DNA of 64,000 nt, taken from NCBI GenBank assembly GCA_007115705.1, contig QXEO01000338.1:806001-870000 (forward strand), in the 5' to 3' direction. The DNA is from Dactylis glomerata (taxonomy: Eukaryota; Streptophyta; Magnoliopsida; Poales; Poaceae). Each line of letters opens with the position of its first letter. Position 1 is the stretch's first letter. The notes beneath the pieces were generated by a model, which was given only the letters and a program-made list of their open reading frames with translations, made no database searches and had not been told where the DNA came from. A program made the translations under genes and the position numbers. Of the stretch, positions 20,631 through 29,720 are shown piece by piece.

Positions 20631-23600
20631 TCAGGAGTAAAAGGGTCGCAGTAGAGCTATGTTCCATGGCCTCTTGGTTTCTTCTCCGGATCTGTCCACC
20701 TTATTCTTCTTGGGGTCCTGCGCATCTATAAGATAATAGGCATCATTGTGCAGAGCTCTGCTCACAATGAATGGCCCCTCCCATGGAGGAGTTAACTTAT
20801 GCCGGCCTTCTGTTCCTTGCTTTAGCCGGAGTACTAGATCTCCCTCTTGAAATCTCCTTGGATTTACCTTCTGCGCATGATAGCGTCTGAGGTTCTGCTG
20901 ATATACTGCTGTTCTTGACAGAGTTATTTCCCTTGCTTCCTCTAGCAGATCAACATCATTTTCTCTGGCTTCTTTAGCCTCTTCCTCAGTATATAGCACT
21001 ATTCTTGGTGCATCATGTATTACATCTGTTGGAAGCACAGCTTCTGCTCCATACACCAGGAAAAATGGTGTGTATCCTGTTGATCTATTCGGAGTTGTTC
21101 TTAAACTCCACAGCACTGATGGCAGCTCATCTAGCCAACACCCCGGAGTTTTCTCCAGGGGCTCTATCAGCCGGGGTTTTATGCCGGATAATACTAGCCC
21201 ATTCGATCTCTCTACTTGGCCATTGGCACAAGGGTGGGCGACCGACGCAACGTCCAGCCGGATTCCCACCTCCTCACAAAATCTGGCAAATGGCCCTTGG
21301 GCAAAGTTTGACCCATTGTCAGTGATGATGCTATGAGGAACACCATATCTCAGGATTATATCCTTTAAGAATTTCACTGCTGTGTGACCATCACACTTGC
21401 TTATGGGCTTCACTTCAATCCACTTGGTGAACTTGTCCACCATGACCAGGATATGGGTCATTTTCCCTCTGGCCGGCTTAAAAGCCCCGACCATATCCAG
21501 GCCCCAAACAGCAAAGGGCCAGGTTATTGGGATAGTTTTCAGGGCAGATGCCGGCTGATGAATCTGATGGGCATATCTTTGACACCCATTACATTTCCGG
21601 ACCAAGTCTTCTGCCTCTTGCAGTGCCGTTGGCCAATAAAAGCCATGCCGGAATACCTTTGCCACCAATGCCCTGGACGAAGCATGGTGACCACACTCCC
21701 CCTGGTGAATTTCCCGGAGCATCTCCAGACCCTCCGCAGATTCGACACATCTCTGCAATACTCCGGTGGTACTTCTCTTGTATATTTCTTTGTTGATGAT
21801 GGTATACGCTTTGGATCTCCTTATAACCCGGCGGGCCTCGGTTTCATCCGCCGGCACTTGACCATCCACCATGAAGTTCATGATAGGACGTGCCCATGAT
21901 GGCACTTCCCTGACAGTGAACACTGCCTGATCTATTTCCATTATTTCGACCGACACATAATCGATCTCCATGGGCTGCGAAGTCCCCGGGACTGAAGAAT
22001 CAGTCCCCGGGTATGCCGGAGCAGTCCCCGGGTATACCGGCACAACCTCTTGGCACATTTTACCCTTGCCTTTAGCTTTGCTCCGGAATACTGTACTAAC
22101 AGCATATGCCGGCCCAGTCCCCGGGACTGAGGAAACAGTCCCCGGGTTATCCGGCTTGGCTCCGGCATCTATCTCCATCGGAACTGCTTCCTCCGGACCT
22201 GGCGGGACATAAATGGAGGATGACTCCGGCGAGGGAATGATTGATGGCTTCCTCAGATGCTCCAACGAAATGCCGGGCGGGATTGAATCTCGGGAAGACC
22301 CCAGCTTGGATAATGCATCGGCTGCATCGTTCTGAGCCCGGAGAACGTGCCGGAACTCACAACCTTCAAAGTAGCCACTTAAGTGCTGCACTAGGAAACG
22401 GTATGATGCCATGTTAGCATCATGCGCGTCCCATATGCCGGAACTTTGCTGGATTACCAAGTCAGAATCACCGAAGCACATAATCCGGCGGATTCCTATG
22501 TCCTTAGACACCTTCAGGCCATGCACAAGTGCCTCATATTCCGCAACATTGTTTGATGCTGCAAAGTGAATCTGCAGGACATATCTCAGCTGGTCATTCT
22601 TTGGTGAACTGAGAACTATGCCGGCACCCAAGCCATGGATTGTCTTGGACCCATCGAAATGCATCCTCCAATAATTGGCATCTGGCAATGGTGGCTCATA
22701 CTGTATCTCGGCCCAGTCAATAAAGAAATCAGCCAAGACCTGGGACTTGATTGTATCCCTCTTATCGTACTGCGGTGTATATGGTGAAAGCTCTATTGCC
22801 CACTTGGCTATCCGGCCGCTGGCATCTTTGTTGCCTATAATTTCCGAGATAGGGGCCTCGGCCACTACCCGGATCGGATGCTCTTGGAAGTAATGCTTGA
22901 GCTTCTTGGCCGCCATATAGACACCATAGGTCATCTTCTGATAGTGGGGGTAGTTTTGCTTTGAGGTGGAGAGGACTTCACTCAGATAATATACCGGCCG
23001 CTGCACGGTTTTGCCTCCTTCCTCTCGCTCTACTACCACCACAGCACTGACAACTCGGTTGGTTGCCGCTATATAGAGCAACATTGGCTCCCGGGGCATC
23101 GGAGACGCTAATACCGGCGCTGTTGACAACAACTGTTTCAATTTCTTGAAAGCTGCATCTGCTTGCGTTGTCCAGACAAATGTGTCGGACTTTTTCATCA
23201 ACTGATATAACGGCAGAGCTTTCTCTCCCAGCCGGCTTATGAAGCGGCTCAGGGATGCGAGGCACCCAGTGAACTTCTGTACTTCCCTCAAATCTGTCGG
23301 CGGCTTCATCCTTTCTATGGCACGAATCTTGCCGGGATTCACCTCAATACCCCGGCTAGAAACAAGGAAACCGAGCAACTTGCCCGCCGGCACACCAAAG
23401 GTGCACTTAGCCGGATTCAACTTCATCCGGAATCTCCTCAAATTCCCAAAGGTTTCCCGGAGATCATCTATGAGAGTCTTGCTCTCCTTGGTTTTTATGA
23501 CGATATCATCGACATATACCTGCACATTTTTATCTATCTGATCGTGCAAACACTTTTGCATACACCTCTGGTAAGTTGCGCCGGCATTTCTCAAACCGAA

Positions 23601-24116
23601 CGGCATAGTGAGATAGCAATAAGCCCCGTACGGGGTAATAAAGGATGTCTTTATTTGATCAGGCTCAAACAAAGGGATCTGGTGGAAACCAGAATAGGCA
23701 TCTAGAAATGATAACAGTTCACATCCGGCTGTGGAATCAATCACTTGATCGATCCGAGGCAGCGGGAATGGATCTTTAGGACATGCCTTATTCAAGTTGG
23801 TGTAATCAACACACATCCGCCATACTTTCACTATGGCGGGCTCATCTTTTTTCTTTTCCACCAAAACCGGATTAGACACCCAATCCGGATGAAGTACTTC
23901 CTTGATAAAGCCAGAGGCTAGGAGCCTGGCCACTTCCTCCCATATGGCTTTCCTCCTATCGCCGGCATTCCGCCGGAGCGGCTGCTTCACCGGTTTAGCC
24001 TCGGGTCTCACATGCAATGCGTGCTCAGCCAGCTCCCTCGGCACACCTTGCAGGTCTGAAGTAGACCATGCAAAGATATCCCGATTCTCACGGAGGAAGC
24101 TGATGAGCTCGCTTTC
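20631..24116 (-). CDS. pol: Tat-B pol: RT, RNase H, second RNase H, integrase
   Basis: Open in frame with gag-protease after the UAG at 24117-24119, about 1161 codons. RT shows FLDAYSGFHQI, MPFGLRNAGATYQR and the catalytic YVDDIVIKT (about residue 200). The RT-linked RNase H ends near ADFFIDW. The second (archaeal-type) RNase H keeps four acidic positions in HFDGSK, NNVAEYEAL, FGDSDLV and NDAADAL (about 485-615). A linker with repeated YPGT-type motifs follows, then integrase with HHCC (QGECGHH ... CNGCQ), core residues in WGLDMVG, TDNGSNF and GQVERSNG, and the C-terminal PWEGPF segment. All catalytic residues I can check are present. No ATG starts the frame at a sensible place, which fits expression as a gag-pol fusion. 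Confidence 0.93.
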   Translation of the reverse strand, partial: ESELISFLRENRDIFAWSTSDLQGVPRELAEHALHVRPEAKPVKQPLRRNAGDRRKAIWEEVARLLASGFIKEVLHPDWVSNPVLVEKKKDEPAIVKVWRMCVDYTNLNKACPKDPFPLPRIDQVIDSTAGCELLSFLDAYSGFHQIPLFEPDQIKTSFITPYGAYCYLTMPFGLRNAGATYQRCMQKCLHDQIDKNVQVYVDDIVIKTKESKTLIDDLRETFGNLRRFRMKLNPAKCTFGVPAGKLLGFLVSSRGIEVNPGKIRAIERMKPPTDLREVQKFTGCLASLSRFISRLGEKALPLYQLMKKSDTFVWTTQADAAFKKLKQLLSTAPVLASPMPREPMLLYIAATNRVVSAVVVVEREEGGKTVQRPVYYLSEVLSTSKQNYPHYQKMTYGVYMAAKKLKHYFQEHPIRVVAEAPISEIIGNKDASGRIAKWAIELSPYTPQYDKRDTIKSQVLADFFIDWAEIQYEPPLPDANYWRMHFDGSKTIHGLGAGIVLSSPKNDQLRYVLQIHFAASNNVAEYEALVHGLKVSKDIGIRRIMCFGDSDLVIQQSSGIWDAHDANMASYRFLVQHLSGYFEGCEFRHVLRAQNDAADALSKLGSSRDSIPPGISLEHLRKPSIIPSPESSSIYVPPGPEEAVPMEIDAGAKPDNPGTVSSVPGTGPAYAVSTVFRSKAKGKGKMCQEVVPVYPGTAPAYPGTDSSVPGTSQPMEIDYVSVEIMEIDQAVFTVREVPSWARPIMNFMVDGQVPADETEARRVIRRSKAYTIINKEIYKRSTTGVLQRCVESAEGLEMLREIHQGECGHHASSRALVAKVFRHGFYWPTALQEAEDLVRKCNGCQRYAHQIHQPASALKTIPITWPFAVWGLDMVGAFKPARGKMTHILVMVDKFTKWIEVKPISKCDGHTAVKFLKDIILRYGVPHSIITDNGSNFAQGPFARFCEEVGIRLDVASVAHPCANGQVERSNGLVLSGIKPRLIEPLEKTPGCWLDELPSVLWSLRTTPNRSTGYTPFFLVYGAEAVLPTDVIHDAPRIVLYTEEEAKEARENDVDLLEEAREITLSRTAVYQQNLRRYHAQKVNPRRFQEGDLVLRLKQGTEGRHKLTPPWEGPFIVSRALHNDAYYLIDAQDPKKNKVDRSGEETKRPWNIALLRPFYS

Positions 24117-24119
24117 CTA
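24117..24119 (-). promoter_or_regulatory. In-frame UAG between gag-protease and pol of Tat-B
   Basis: The minus strand reads CCCAAATAGGAAAGCGAGCTC: the gag-protease frame ends and the same frame continues immediately as pol (ESELISFLREN). Tat-A and Tat-C have the stop at the same aligned position with the same TAGGAAAGC context. Probably a recoding site or a splice-acceptor-like site. Confidence 0.7.
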
Positions 24120-27100
24120 TTTGGGATTCAGACTTGTCCCAACCAGGGCATGACGCTCCGGAAAAGCTTCATCCAGAGGCACCTTTTTTACCTCCTTGCC
24201 TGCTTGAAAAGCAGCACTGCCACCGGGATTTGCCATGCCCGGCATATATTTGCCGGCCACGACCGTCTCAGCAATCTCTACTGCTCGCTTGAGCCTCTTT
24301 CTCTCCTCTGCGATGATCAGAGTCTCGGCCAGATTGGATCCGGCGGTGGCACATGCCATCGAACGCTTGTAATCACCAATGATGGTGATCACTCCTTTGG
24401 GTCCCGGCATCTTCATCTTCAGATACGCCACATGCGTAGAGGCCATGAATTTCGCCAGTGCCGGTCTACCCAGCAAAGCATGGTAGGGGCTCTCCAGATC
24501 AACCACCTCGAACATGAGGTTCTCCACCCTGCAGTTATCCCGGCTGCCAAACATGACATCCATCCGGATCTTGCCCATCGGCGCACACGAAAGTCCCGGC
24601 ACAATGCCGTGGAACGTGGTCTTGCTTGGTTCCAGCATGTTTTCCTTGATTCCCAGCTTCTCCATCGTATCTCGATACATGATGTTGATGCTGCTTCCAT
24701 TATCAATGAGGACCTTGCTGAATCTCACGTTATTAGCCGGCCCGACGAATGTCGGATCCATCACCAAAGCATATCCGCCGGGATTTGGCATGATCCGGGG
24801 ATGATCTGTCCTGTCCCAACCAACAGCTTGGTCAGACCAGTACATCAGCTTTGGCACCGCCGACATAACGGCATTCACCTCCAGACTCCGGCGGTACAAG
24901 CTCTGCTTGTCTGTTCTCTCGGTCTCAAAGACCATATAGCTCTGATCATACTCCTTGTACTCATTCCGGCCCGCTCCTGGGCCTCCGGCGTTATACTCCG
25001 GATTATAGCCCTGGTCAACTTGATTTACACCGGCATTTCCGGCGTTGCTCTGATTCCCAGGATTATCCGGCCTAGGTGGGACTGCAATTGTATTGGCCCC
25101 TGTCAACGGCGATGGAGCTGCCGGGACAGAGGGTCTAGCCGGTCCCCAGGGACCTGCACGACCTGCCAATATGTCGTCCAGCCACGAACAGTTCCTTGTC
25201 AAATGGTTTGCCGGCTTTCCCGGCTGGAATGTGTGGAACACACAAGGCTTGTCCATGGCAAGACCCACAGTATACTTCGGCCACTGCTTCTTCTGGCCGG
25301 CGGCTCCGCCGGCATTCTTGTTGGTCCAGACATTCTTCTTCTGGAACGTCTGTGCTTGCTGCTGCGGCTGCTGCTGAGGCTGCCGATAGTTCTCGTATCT
25401 CGGACGCTGGCTACTGCCGGCGCCCCCTTGCTCTTCCTCCACAGCTGCAACTTGTGCTGCCCCATACCGGTAATCCGGCCGCTCATCTCTCCTCTTATTC
25501 CGGTTATCCGGGCGATAGAACTGCCCTGATCTCCCGGCATTGCTGGTTTGCCCCTGGGTTTGCCCCTGTCCTTGCGAATCGAGACTGGGCTGCCTGGGAT
25601 CTCCCAGAGCATAACTATCAGCGATCCTGATTGTTTCGGCCAGCGTGGCCGGCATTTGCCTCTGAAGCTTTTGCCACAGCATGGTGCCATGTTGGCACCC
25701 ATGAGCGAACCACATGATGGCCTGCTGCTCATTGATTCCTTCGCAGGAATTGCGCAACGTGCACCACCTGGTCAGATAGTCACGGTCAGTCTCATTCACT
25801 CCTTGCCGGCAGTTAGCCAGTTGCTGCGGACGGTTGGGCCTCTTGTATGTACTGGTAAAGTTCGACACAAACTGCTCTTCAAAATCAATCCAGCCGTTGA
25901 TACTCCCGGCCGGCAAATTATTCAGCCATATCCTGGCTGGACCTTCCAACATCTGCGGCACATATCGTACCGCCCATCTGAGGTTGCCTCCGGCGATGTT
26001 CACCGCTGTGGAGTAATCCTCCAACCAATCTTCCGGCTTCGTACTTCCATTATATGTCCTCGCGCCACGCGCGAGCTGGAAGTAGTAAGGCACCGGCTCC
26101 CCCATAATCCGGGGTCCGAAACACATAGGGCCCGGAGCTCCTTGTCTCTCCACCAACTCTGATTGGTGGAGCTTGTCCAGCTTGAAACGTGCATCATTGG
26201 CTTCCAAGGACCGAGGTCCAAGCCGGGATGCTATTGGGCCTGCGATCATCTGCTGCTGCTGCTCCGGCTGATACTGCTCACTATGCCGGCCTTGCTGATT
26301 CTGCTGCTGATATCCCGCCCTGGCAAGGGCGGAATTGCCGTCATCCTCTCGGTGTCCCGGATGGCCTGCACCCTGCTGCTGCGCTGCACCTCCGGCGCCC
26401 TGTTGCTGACGCCGGACTGCACTGTTACTCCGGCTACCAACGGCCGCTGCTGCTTCATGCCCGGCCGGCATACTCTGGCCGGGCTTCTTGCTGCCGACAT
26501 ATTTGTCAGCCTGGCCGACATACTTGTCAGCCTGGCCGACACTCTTCTGCACCACCGCCTGCTTTCCGGCGGCAGCCGGATCGTACACCTGAATCTGCTT
26601 GTCCCGGCGGCCAGAGGTCACACTTCCGGCACGCCGGGCGCTGGGATGCGGGGACGAGGCTTGGCCCCTCGACCTCGCACCGGCACCTCCCGCCGACACA
26701 ATGTACTGGGATGCCCCGGCACCTGGGTTTGCCCTCTTAAAGGCCTCCTGCTGCTTAGTAGCTTCAGACAAAAGTTGGTTAAGCCGGGCTTGCTGCTCAC
26801 GCAGTGCTTCGCCGGATAAACAAGATAAATCCTTAGCTACCTCGGCCGCTGCTCTAAGGTTCTTTACTGGCGAACTATAGACTACCTTAGGCACAGTACT
26901 AGTTGCCGTATGACTCTTATCTCTAGCACCTTTTCCTATCTCAGCATTAAGATTTCTGCCTCTAGTTTTAACCTCTTCTATCCGGCTAGGCCGGGTTACT
27001 ACAGGAGTAAAACCATGGGCTGCTTCATACTCACGGAGTTGCCGGTTAAACCGTTCGCGCTCCTGGTTCATGGCCAGGGCCTCGTCGACGAGGGCCTGAC

Positions 27101-27647
27101 GAGATCCCTCCAGGACCTCCCTTGTCTGCTCCGGATCTGCTCCGGATCGCACCGGCTCGAGAAGCCGGTCGATGATGGGAAGAAGAATATCGCCCCTAGC
27201 CGGCACACCAGAAGTGCCGGCCAGGTTCTCCACACGCTCCAATGGAGGACGCGCCGACCTCTTGACCTTCGGCGGCTCCGGAGGAGAAGCTCCGGCCGCT
27301 GCTGCTGCTTTGCCGGCATCTTCCGCCGGCGGCACGGATGTGCCGGCCATCATCACCTCAGCCGACTCTACTGAGCGAGCGCTACGCCCAGCGTGAGCCA
27401 GCCGATGTGACGGAGGATCCGACGCCACCAGCACCTCCTTCCTGCAAACTCTCTCAGTCCCCACGTACACCTCGTGGGAACCGAAAGACATAATCCGGCC
27501 ATCCCTGGGGAACGGCCGGCCACCGAGACAACCAGCGTTGTCACTGACGAAACTGAGCGAGCCTAGCCTCTGGACGAGGCCAGAGACCACGCGCACTCCC
27601 GAAGCTGCTATCACAGACCCCGTCCGAATGAACACTCCGCCCAGCAT
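24117..27647 (-). CDS. gag: Tat-B gag-protease
   Basis: 1176 aa from the first ATG after the primer-binding site (27647). The frame is also open further upstream into the LTR, but that ATG (27704) lies inside U5. The N-terminal 500 residues are Ala/Gln/Gly-rich and low complexity. A retrotransposon gag domain follows at about 515-675 (ARTYNGSTKPEDWLEDY, then FVSNFTSTYKRP). A zinc-knuckle-like CVFH ... NHLTRNC lies at about 800-820. The aspartic protease at about 965-1090 has the active-site motif LIDNGSSINIMY and the second signature HALLGRPAL. The protease motif DNG differs from the usual DTG/DSG, as in many plant Tat elements. It builds the particle and processes the polyprotein. It ends at a UAG in frame with pol. 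Confidence 0.9.
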   Translation of the reverse strand: MLGGVFIRTGSVIAASGVRVVSGLVQRLGSLSFVSDNAGCLGGRPFPRDGRIMSFGSHEVYVGTERVCRKEVLVASDPPSHRLAHAGRSARSVESAEVMMAGTSVPPAEDAGKAAAAAGASPPEPPKVKRSARPPLERVENLAGTSGVPARGDILLPIIDRLLEPVRSGADPEQTREVLEGSRQALVDEALAMNQERERFNRQLREYEAAHGFTPVVTRPSRIEEVKTRGRNLNAEIGKGARDKSHTATSTVPKVVYSSPVKNLRAAAEVAKDLSCLSGEALREQQARLNQLLSEATKQQEAFKRANPGAGASQYIVSAGGAGARSRGQASSPHPSARRAGSVTSGRRDKQIQVYDPAAAGKQAVVQKSVGQADKYVGQADKYVGSKKPGQSMPAGHEAAAAVGSRSNSAVRRQQQGAGGAAQQQGAGHPGHREDDGNSALARAGYQQQNQQGRHSEQYQPEQQQQMIAGPIASRLGPRSLEANDARFKLDKLHQSELVERQGAPGPMCFGPRIMGEPVPYYFQLARGARTYNGSTKPEDWLEDYSTAVNIAGGNLRWAVRYVPQMLEGPARIWLNNLPAGSINGWIDFEEQFVSNFTSTYKRPNRPQQLANCRQGVNETDRDYLTRWCTLRNSCEGINEQQAIMWFAHGCQHGTMLWQKLQRQMPATLAETIRIADSYALGDPRQPSLDSQGQGQTQGQTSNAGRSGQFYRPDNRNKRRDERPDYRYGAAQVAAVEEEQGGAGSSQRPRYENYRQPQQQPQQQAQTFQKKNVWTNKNAGGAAGQKKQWPKYTVGLAMDKPCVFHTFQPGKPANHLTRNCSWLDDILAGRAGPWGPARPSVPAAPSPLTGANTIAVPPRPDNPGNQSNAGNAGVNQVDQGYNPEYNAGGPGAGRNEYKEYDQSYMVFETERTDKQSLYRRSLEVNAVMSAVPKLMYWSDQAVGWDRTDHPRIMPNPGGYALVMDPTFVGPANNVRFSKVLIDNGSSINIMYRDTMEKLGIKENMLEPSKTTFHGIVPGLSCAPMGKIRMDVMFGSRDNCRVENLMFEVVDLESPYHALLGRPALAKFMASTHVAYLKMKMPGPKGVITIIGDYKRSMACATAGSNLAETLIIAEERKRLKRAVEIAETVVAGKYMPGMANPGGSAAFQAGKEVKKVPLDEAFPERHALVGTSLNPK

Positions 27648-27675
27648 ATCGATCTGCCCCACGGTGGGCGCCAAA

Positions 27676-28594
27676 TGTCGTCGTGGTGAAACAACATATG
27701 CCATAGGATGGCTTAAATGGGGGCCGAACTAGATGCTGGAGGATTCGGGAGAGGGGAACGCACTAAAAAGCACGACAGAAAGAGACACTGATCTACCCAG
27801 GTTCGGGGCTCTCGTAAGGAGATAACACCCCTACTCCTGCTCTACTGATTGTATATATGGATCGATGTAGTACACAACAATGGTGCTTCCAAGCTCTCTG
27901 CTAGAGAAGGAAGATGAACTATGAAGTGAGAGAGTAAGGAGAGATCAACCAACGTCCAACCCTTTACCAGGGCTCCCTATGCCTCCTTATATAGTGGTGG
28001 CCAGGGTTACAACGGTCATACAAGACCACAAGACAAGGGCTACACTCCAAACAGGAGCTGGTGGCGATGGCAGAGACCCTTGACTTCCTCCCTGATTGCT
28101 CTCGATGGGACGCCATATCCCTGTGGCCTTACCATTCTGAGGTAAGCTTGTACTTGTGCACAGTGAGGGTAGGTAACCTCCACTGTGCACCCTGCCATCT
28201 TACTCTGCTACCATGCTTGGATGTTTTCTTCCTTGATTGTAGGGAAATGACACCTTGGTTGACTTAAGTATCCCGGATATGACCGTTGGCCATACCCAGG
28301 ACATATATGCCGGACCAACGACCTACGAGGGTCGGGTAATCCGGCCTCCCCTGCTCCTGCACAACACACAAGATGGTTAGGCCGGCATATCTGAGTATAT
28401 GCCGGCACACATATATATCAGTATTCCGGCTATGCCGGCATATCCCAGTATCAGCCGGGATATACATTATATGCCGGCCTGGCCGATGCTCTCATATTCC
28501 GGCCAGGCCCTTTCCGTGATAACCCGGCATAAGTCAATCATAGACCTTGAGTCTTTCTAGTCTCTTGACCCTACCGGGGGTCATCCCCCCGACA
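27676..28594 (-). repeat. Tat-B 5' LTR with adjacent primer-binding site
   Basis: 919 bp, apparently identical to the 3' LTR. TATA box CTATATAAGG on the minus strand at 27993-27984. Two nucleotides inside the element lies the primer-binding site (27673-27657 on the minus strand), TGGCGCCCACCGTGGGG, a tRNA 3'-end complement starting TGG as expected. TSD AGTAG follows at 28595-28599. Confidence 0.93.
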
Positions 28595-28599
28595 AGTAG

Positions 28600-29717
28600 T
28601 ACACGGGCCTCTGTACGCCGTGTTCTTTGCCTTCTTCTGCACGTTCGACCACAAGCACCGAGCTGACAACTTGATTTGTAGCCGCAATGTACAGCAGCAT
28701 TGGCTCTTTTTCTCGAGGTGTCACGAGAACTGGGGATGTCGACAATCGTCGCTTGAGGTCGTCGAACGCGGATTGCGCCTCTTCGGTCCATGTGAAGTTG
28801 TCTGTTTTTCGGAGTAGTCGATAAAAGGGGAGTGCTTTTTCGCCAAGCTTGCTGATGAAGCGGCTGAGCGCTGCGAGTCGACCTGTCAACTGCTGGACAT
28901 GTCGAAGCGTCTTCGGAGGCTGCATGCTGATGATGGCCTTTATCTTCTCCGGGTTGCCTTCGATTCCTCTCTCGGAGATCAGATAGCCTAGCAGTTGGCC
29001 GGTGGGCACCCCGAAAGAGCATTTCTTCGGGTTGAGCTTGATGCTATATTTGTCGAGGTTGGCGAAGGTTTCTCGAAGGTCATCGAGCAAGGTATCTGCT
29101 TTCGATGTTTTGATGACAATGTCGTCGACATAAACTTCGACGTTGCATCCGATTTGTTCCTTCAAGCATGCTTGCATACACCGCTGATACGTAGCTCCGG
29201 CGTTCTTGAGCCCGAAAGGCATCGTCATGTAGCAGTATACCCCGTGCGGGGTGATGAACGCCGTCTTGTCTTCGTCTTCTACCTTCAGCCGTATCTGGTT
29301 ATACCCAGAGTAGGCGTCGAGGAACGAGAGGCGCTCGCATCCTGCCGTGGAATCGACGATCTGGTCGATTCGGGGCAAAGGGAAGTAGTCCTTCGGGCAA
29401 TGTTTGTTTAAAGCTGTGAAGTCGATGCACATCCTGTAGATCTTGGTGTCCTTCTTTTCCACCATGACCGGTGGCGAGAGCCACGTGGCTTCCTTGATCT
29501 CTCTGATGAACTTGGCTTCGAGGAGGCGATTGATTTCTTCGCCCATTGACTTGGCCTTCTCTGGATTGTACCGTCGCATAGACTGCTTGACCGGTTTCGC
29601 GTTGGGGAATATTTTAAGCTCGTGCTCGGCGAGTTCCCTGGGGATGCCTGGCATATCTGCTGGACACCAGGCGAACATCCTCCAGTGCTCACGGAGGAAC
29701 TCGATGAGCGCGCTTTC
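28600..29717 (-). CDS. pol: Tat-A pol, N-terminal part: RT and start of RNase H, cut by Tat-B
   Basis: Begins directly after the UAG at 29720-29718 and stays in the gag-protease frame. RT motifs: FLDAYSGYNQIRL, MPFGLKNAGATYQR and YVDDIVIKT. The RNase H begins at FTWTEEAQSAF and is cut after PVYYLS by the Tat-B insertion, with the 5-bp duplication AGTAG. The remainder of the gene is at 13463-11345. This half has no internal stop. As it stands it would yield an RT with a truncated RNase H ending a few residues into Tat-B. Confidence 0.9.
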
Positions 29718-29720
29718 CTA
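29718..29720 (-). promoter_or_regulatory. In-frame UAG between gag-protease and pol of Tat-A
   Basis: The minus strand reads CCCGCATAGGAAAGCGCGCTC. Gag-protease ends at the UAG and the same frame continues as ESALIEFLREH. Same position and flanking bases as in Tat-B and Tat-C. Confidence 0.7.

Larger units (their letters stand above)
13464..28594 (-). mobile_element. Tat-B: complete Ty3/Gypsy Tat-lineage retrotransposon
   Basis: It is 15.1 kb, with 919-bp LTRs at 13464-14382 (3') and 27676-28594 (5'), TGTCGTCG...CCCCGACA. The TSD AGTAG lies at 13459-13463 and 28595-28599, inside Tat-A pol. The LTRs look identical by eye. One difference would already correspond to about 40 ky at 1.3e-8, so insertion is very recent. 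It carries gag-protease, UAG, pol with two RNase H domains and integrase, and a seven-exon antisense gene. All frames are open, so it is structurally complete and possibly autonomous. The sequence is rich in the heptamer ATGCCGG/CCGGCAT. Confidence 0.95.

Noticed and set aside
24150..25529. Plus-strand open frame of 459 codons
   Set aside because: Shadow of Tat-B gag-protease; no start context, no splice sites, no domain.
27987..28467. Small frames in the Tat-B LTRs duplicated at 13775-14255
   Set aside because: Identical only because the two LTRs are identical; no protein features.
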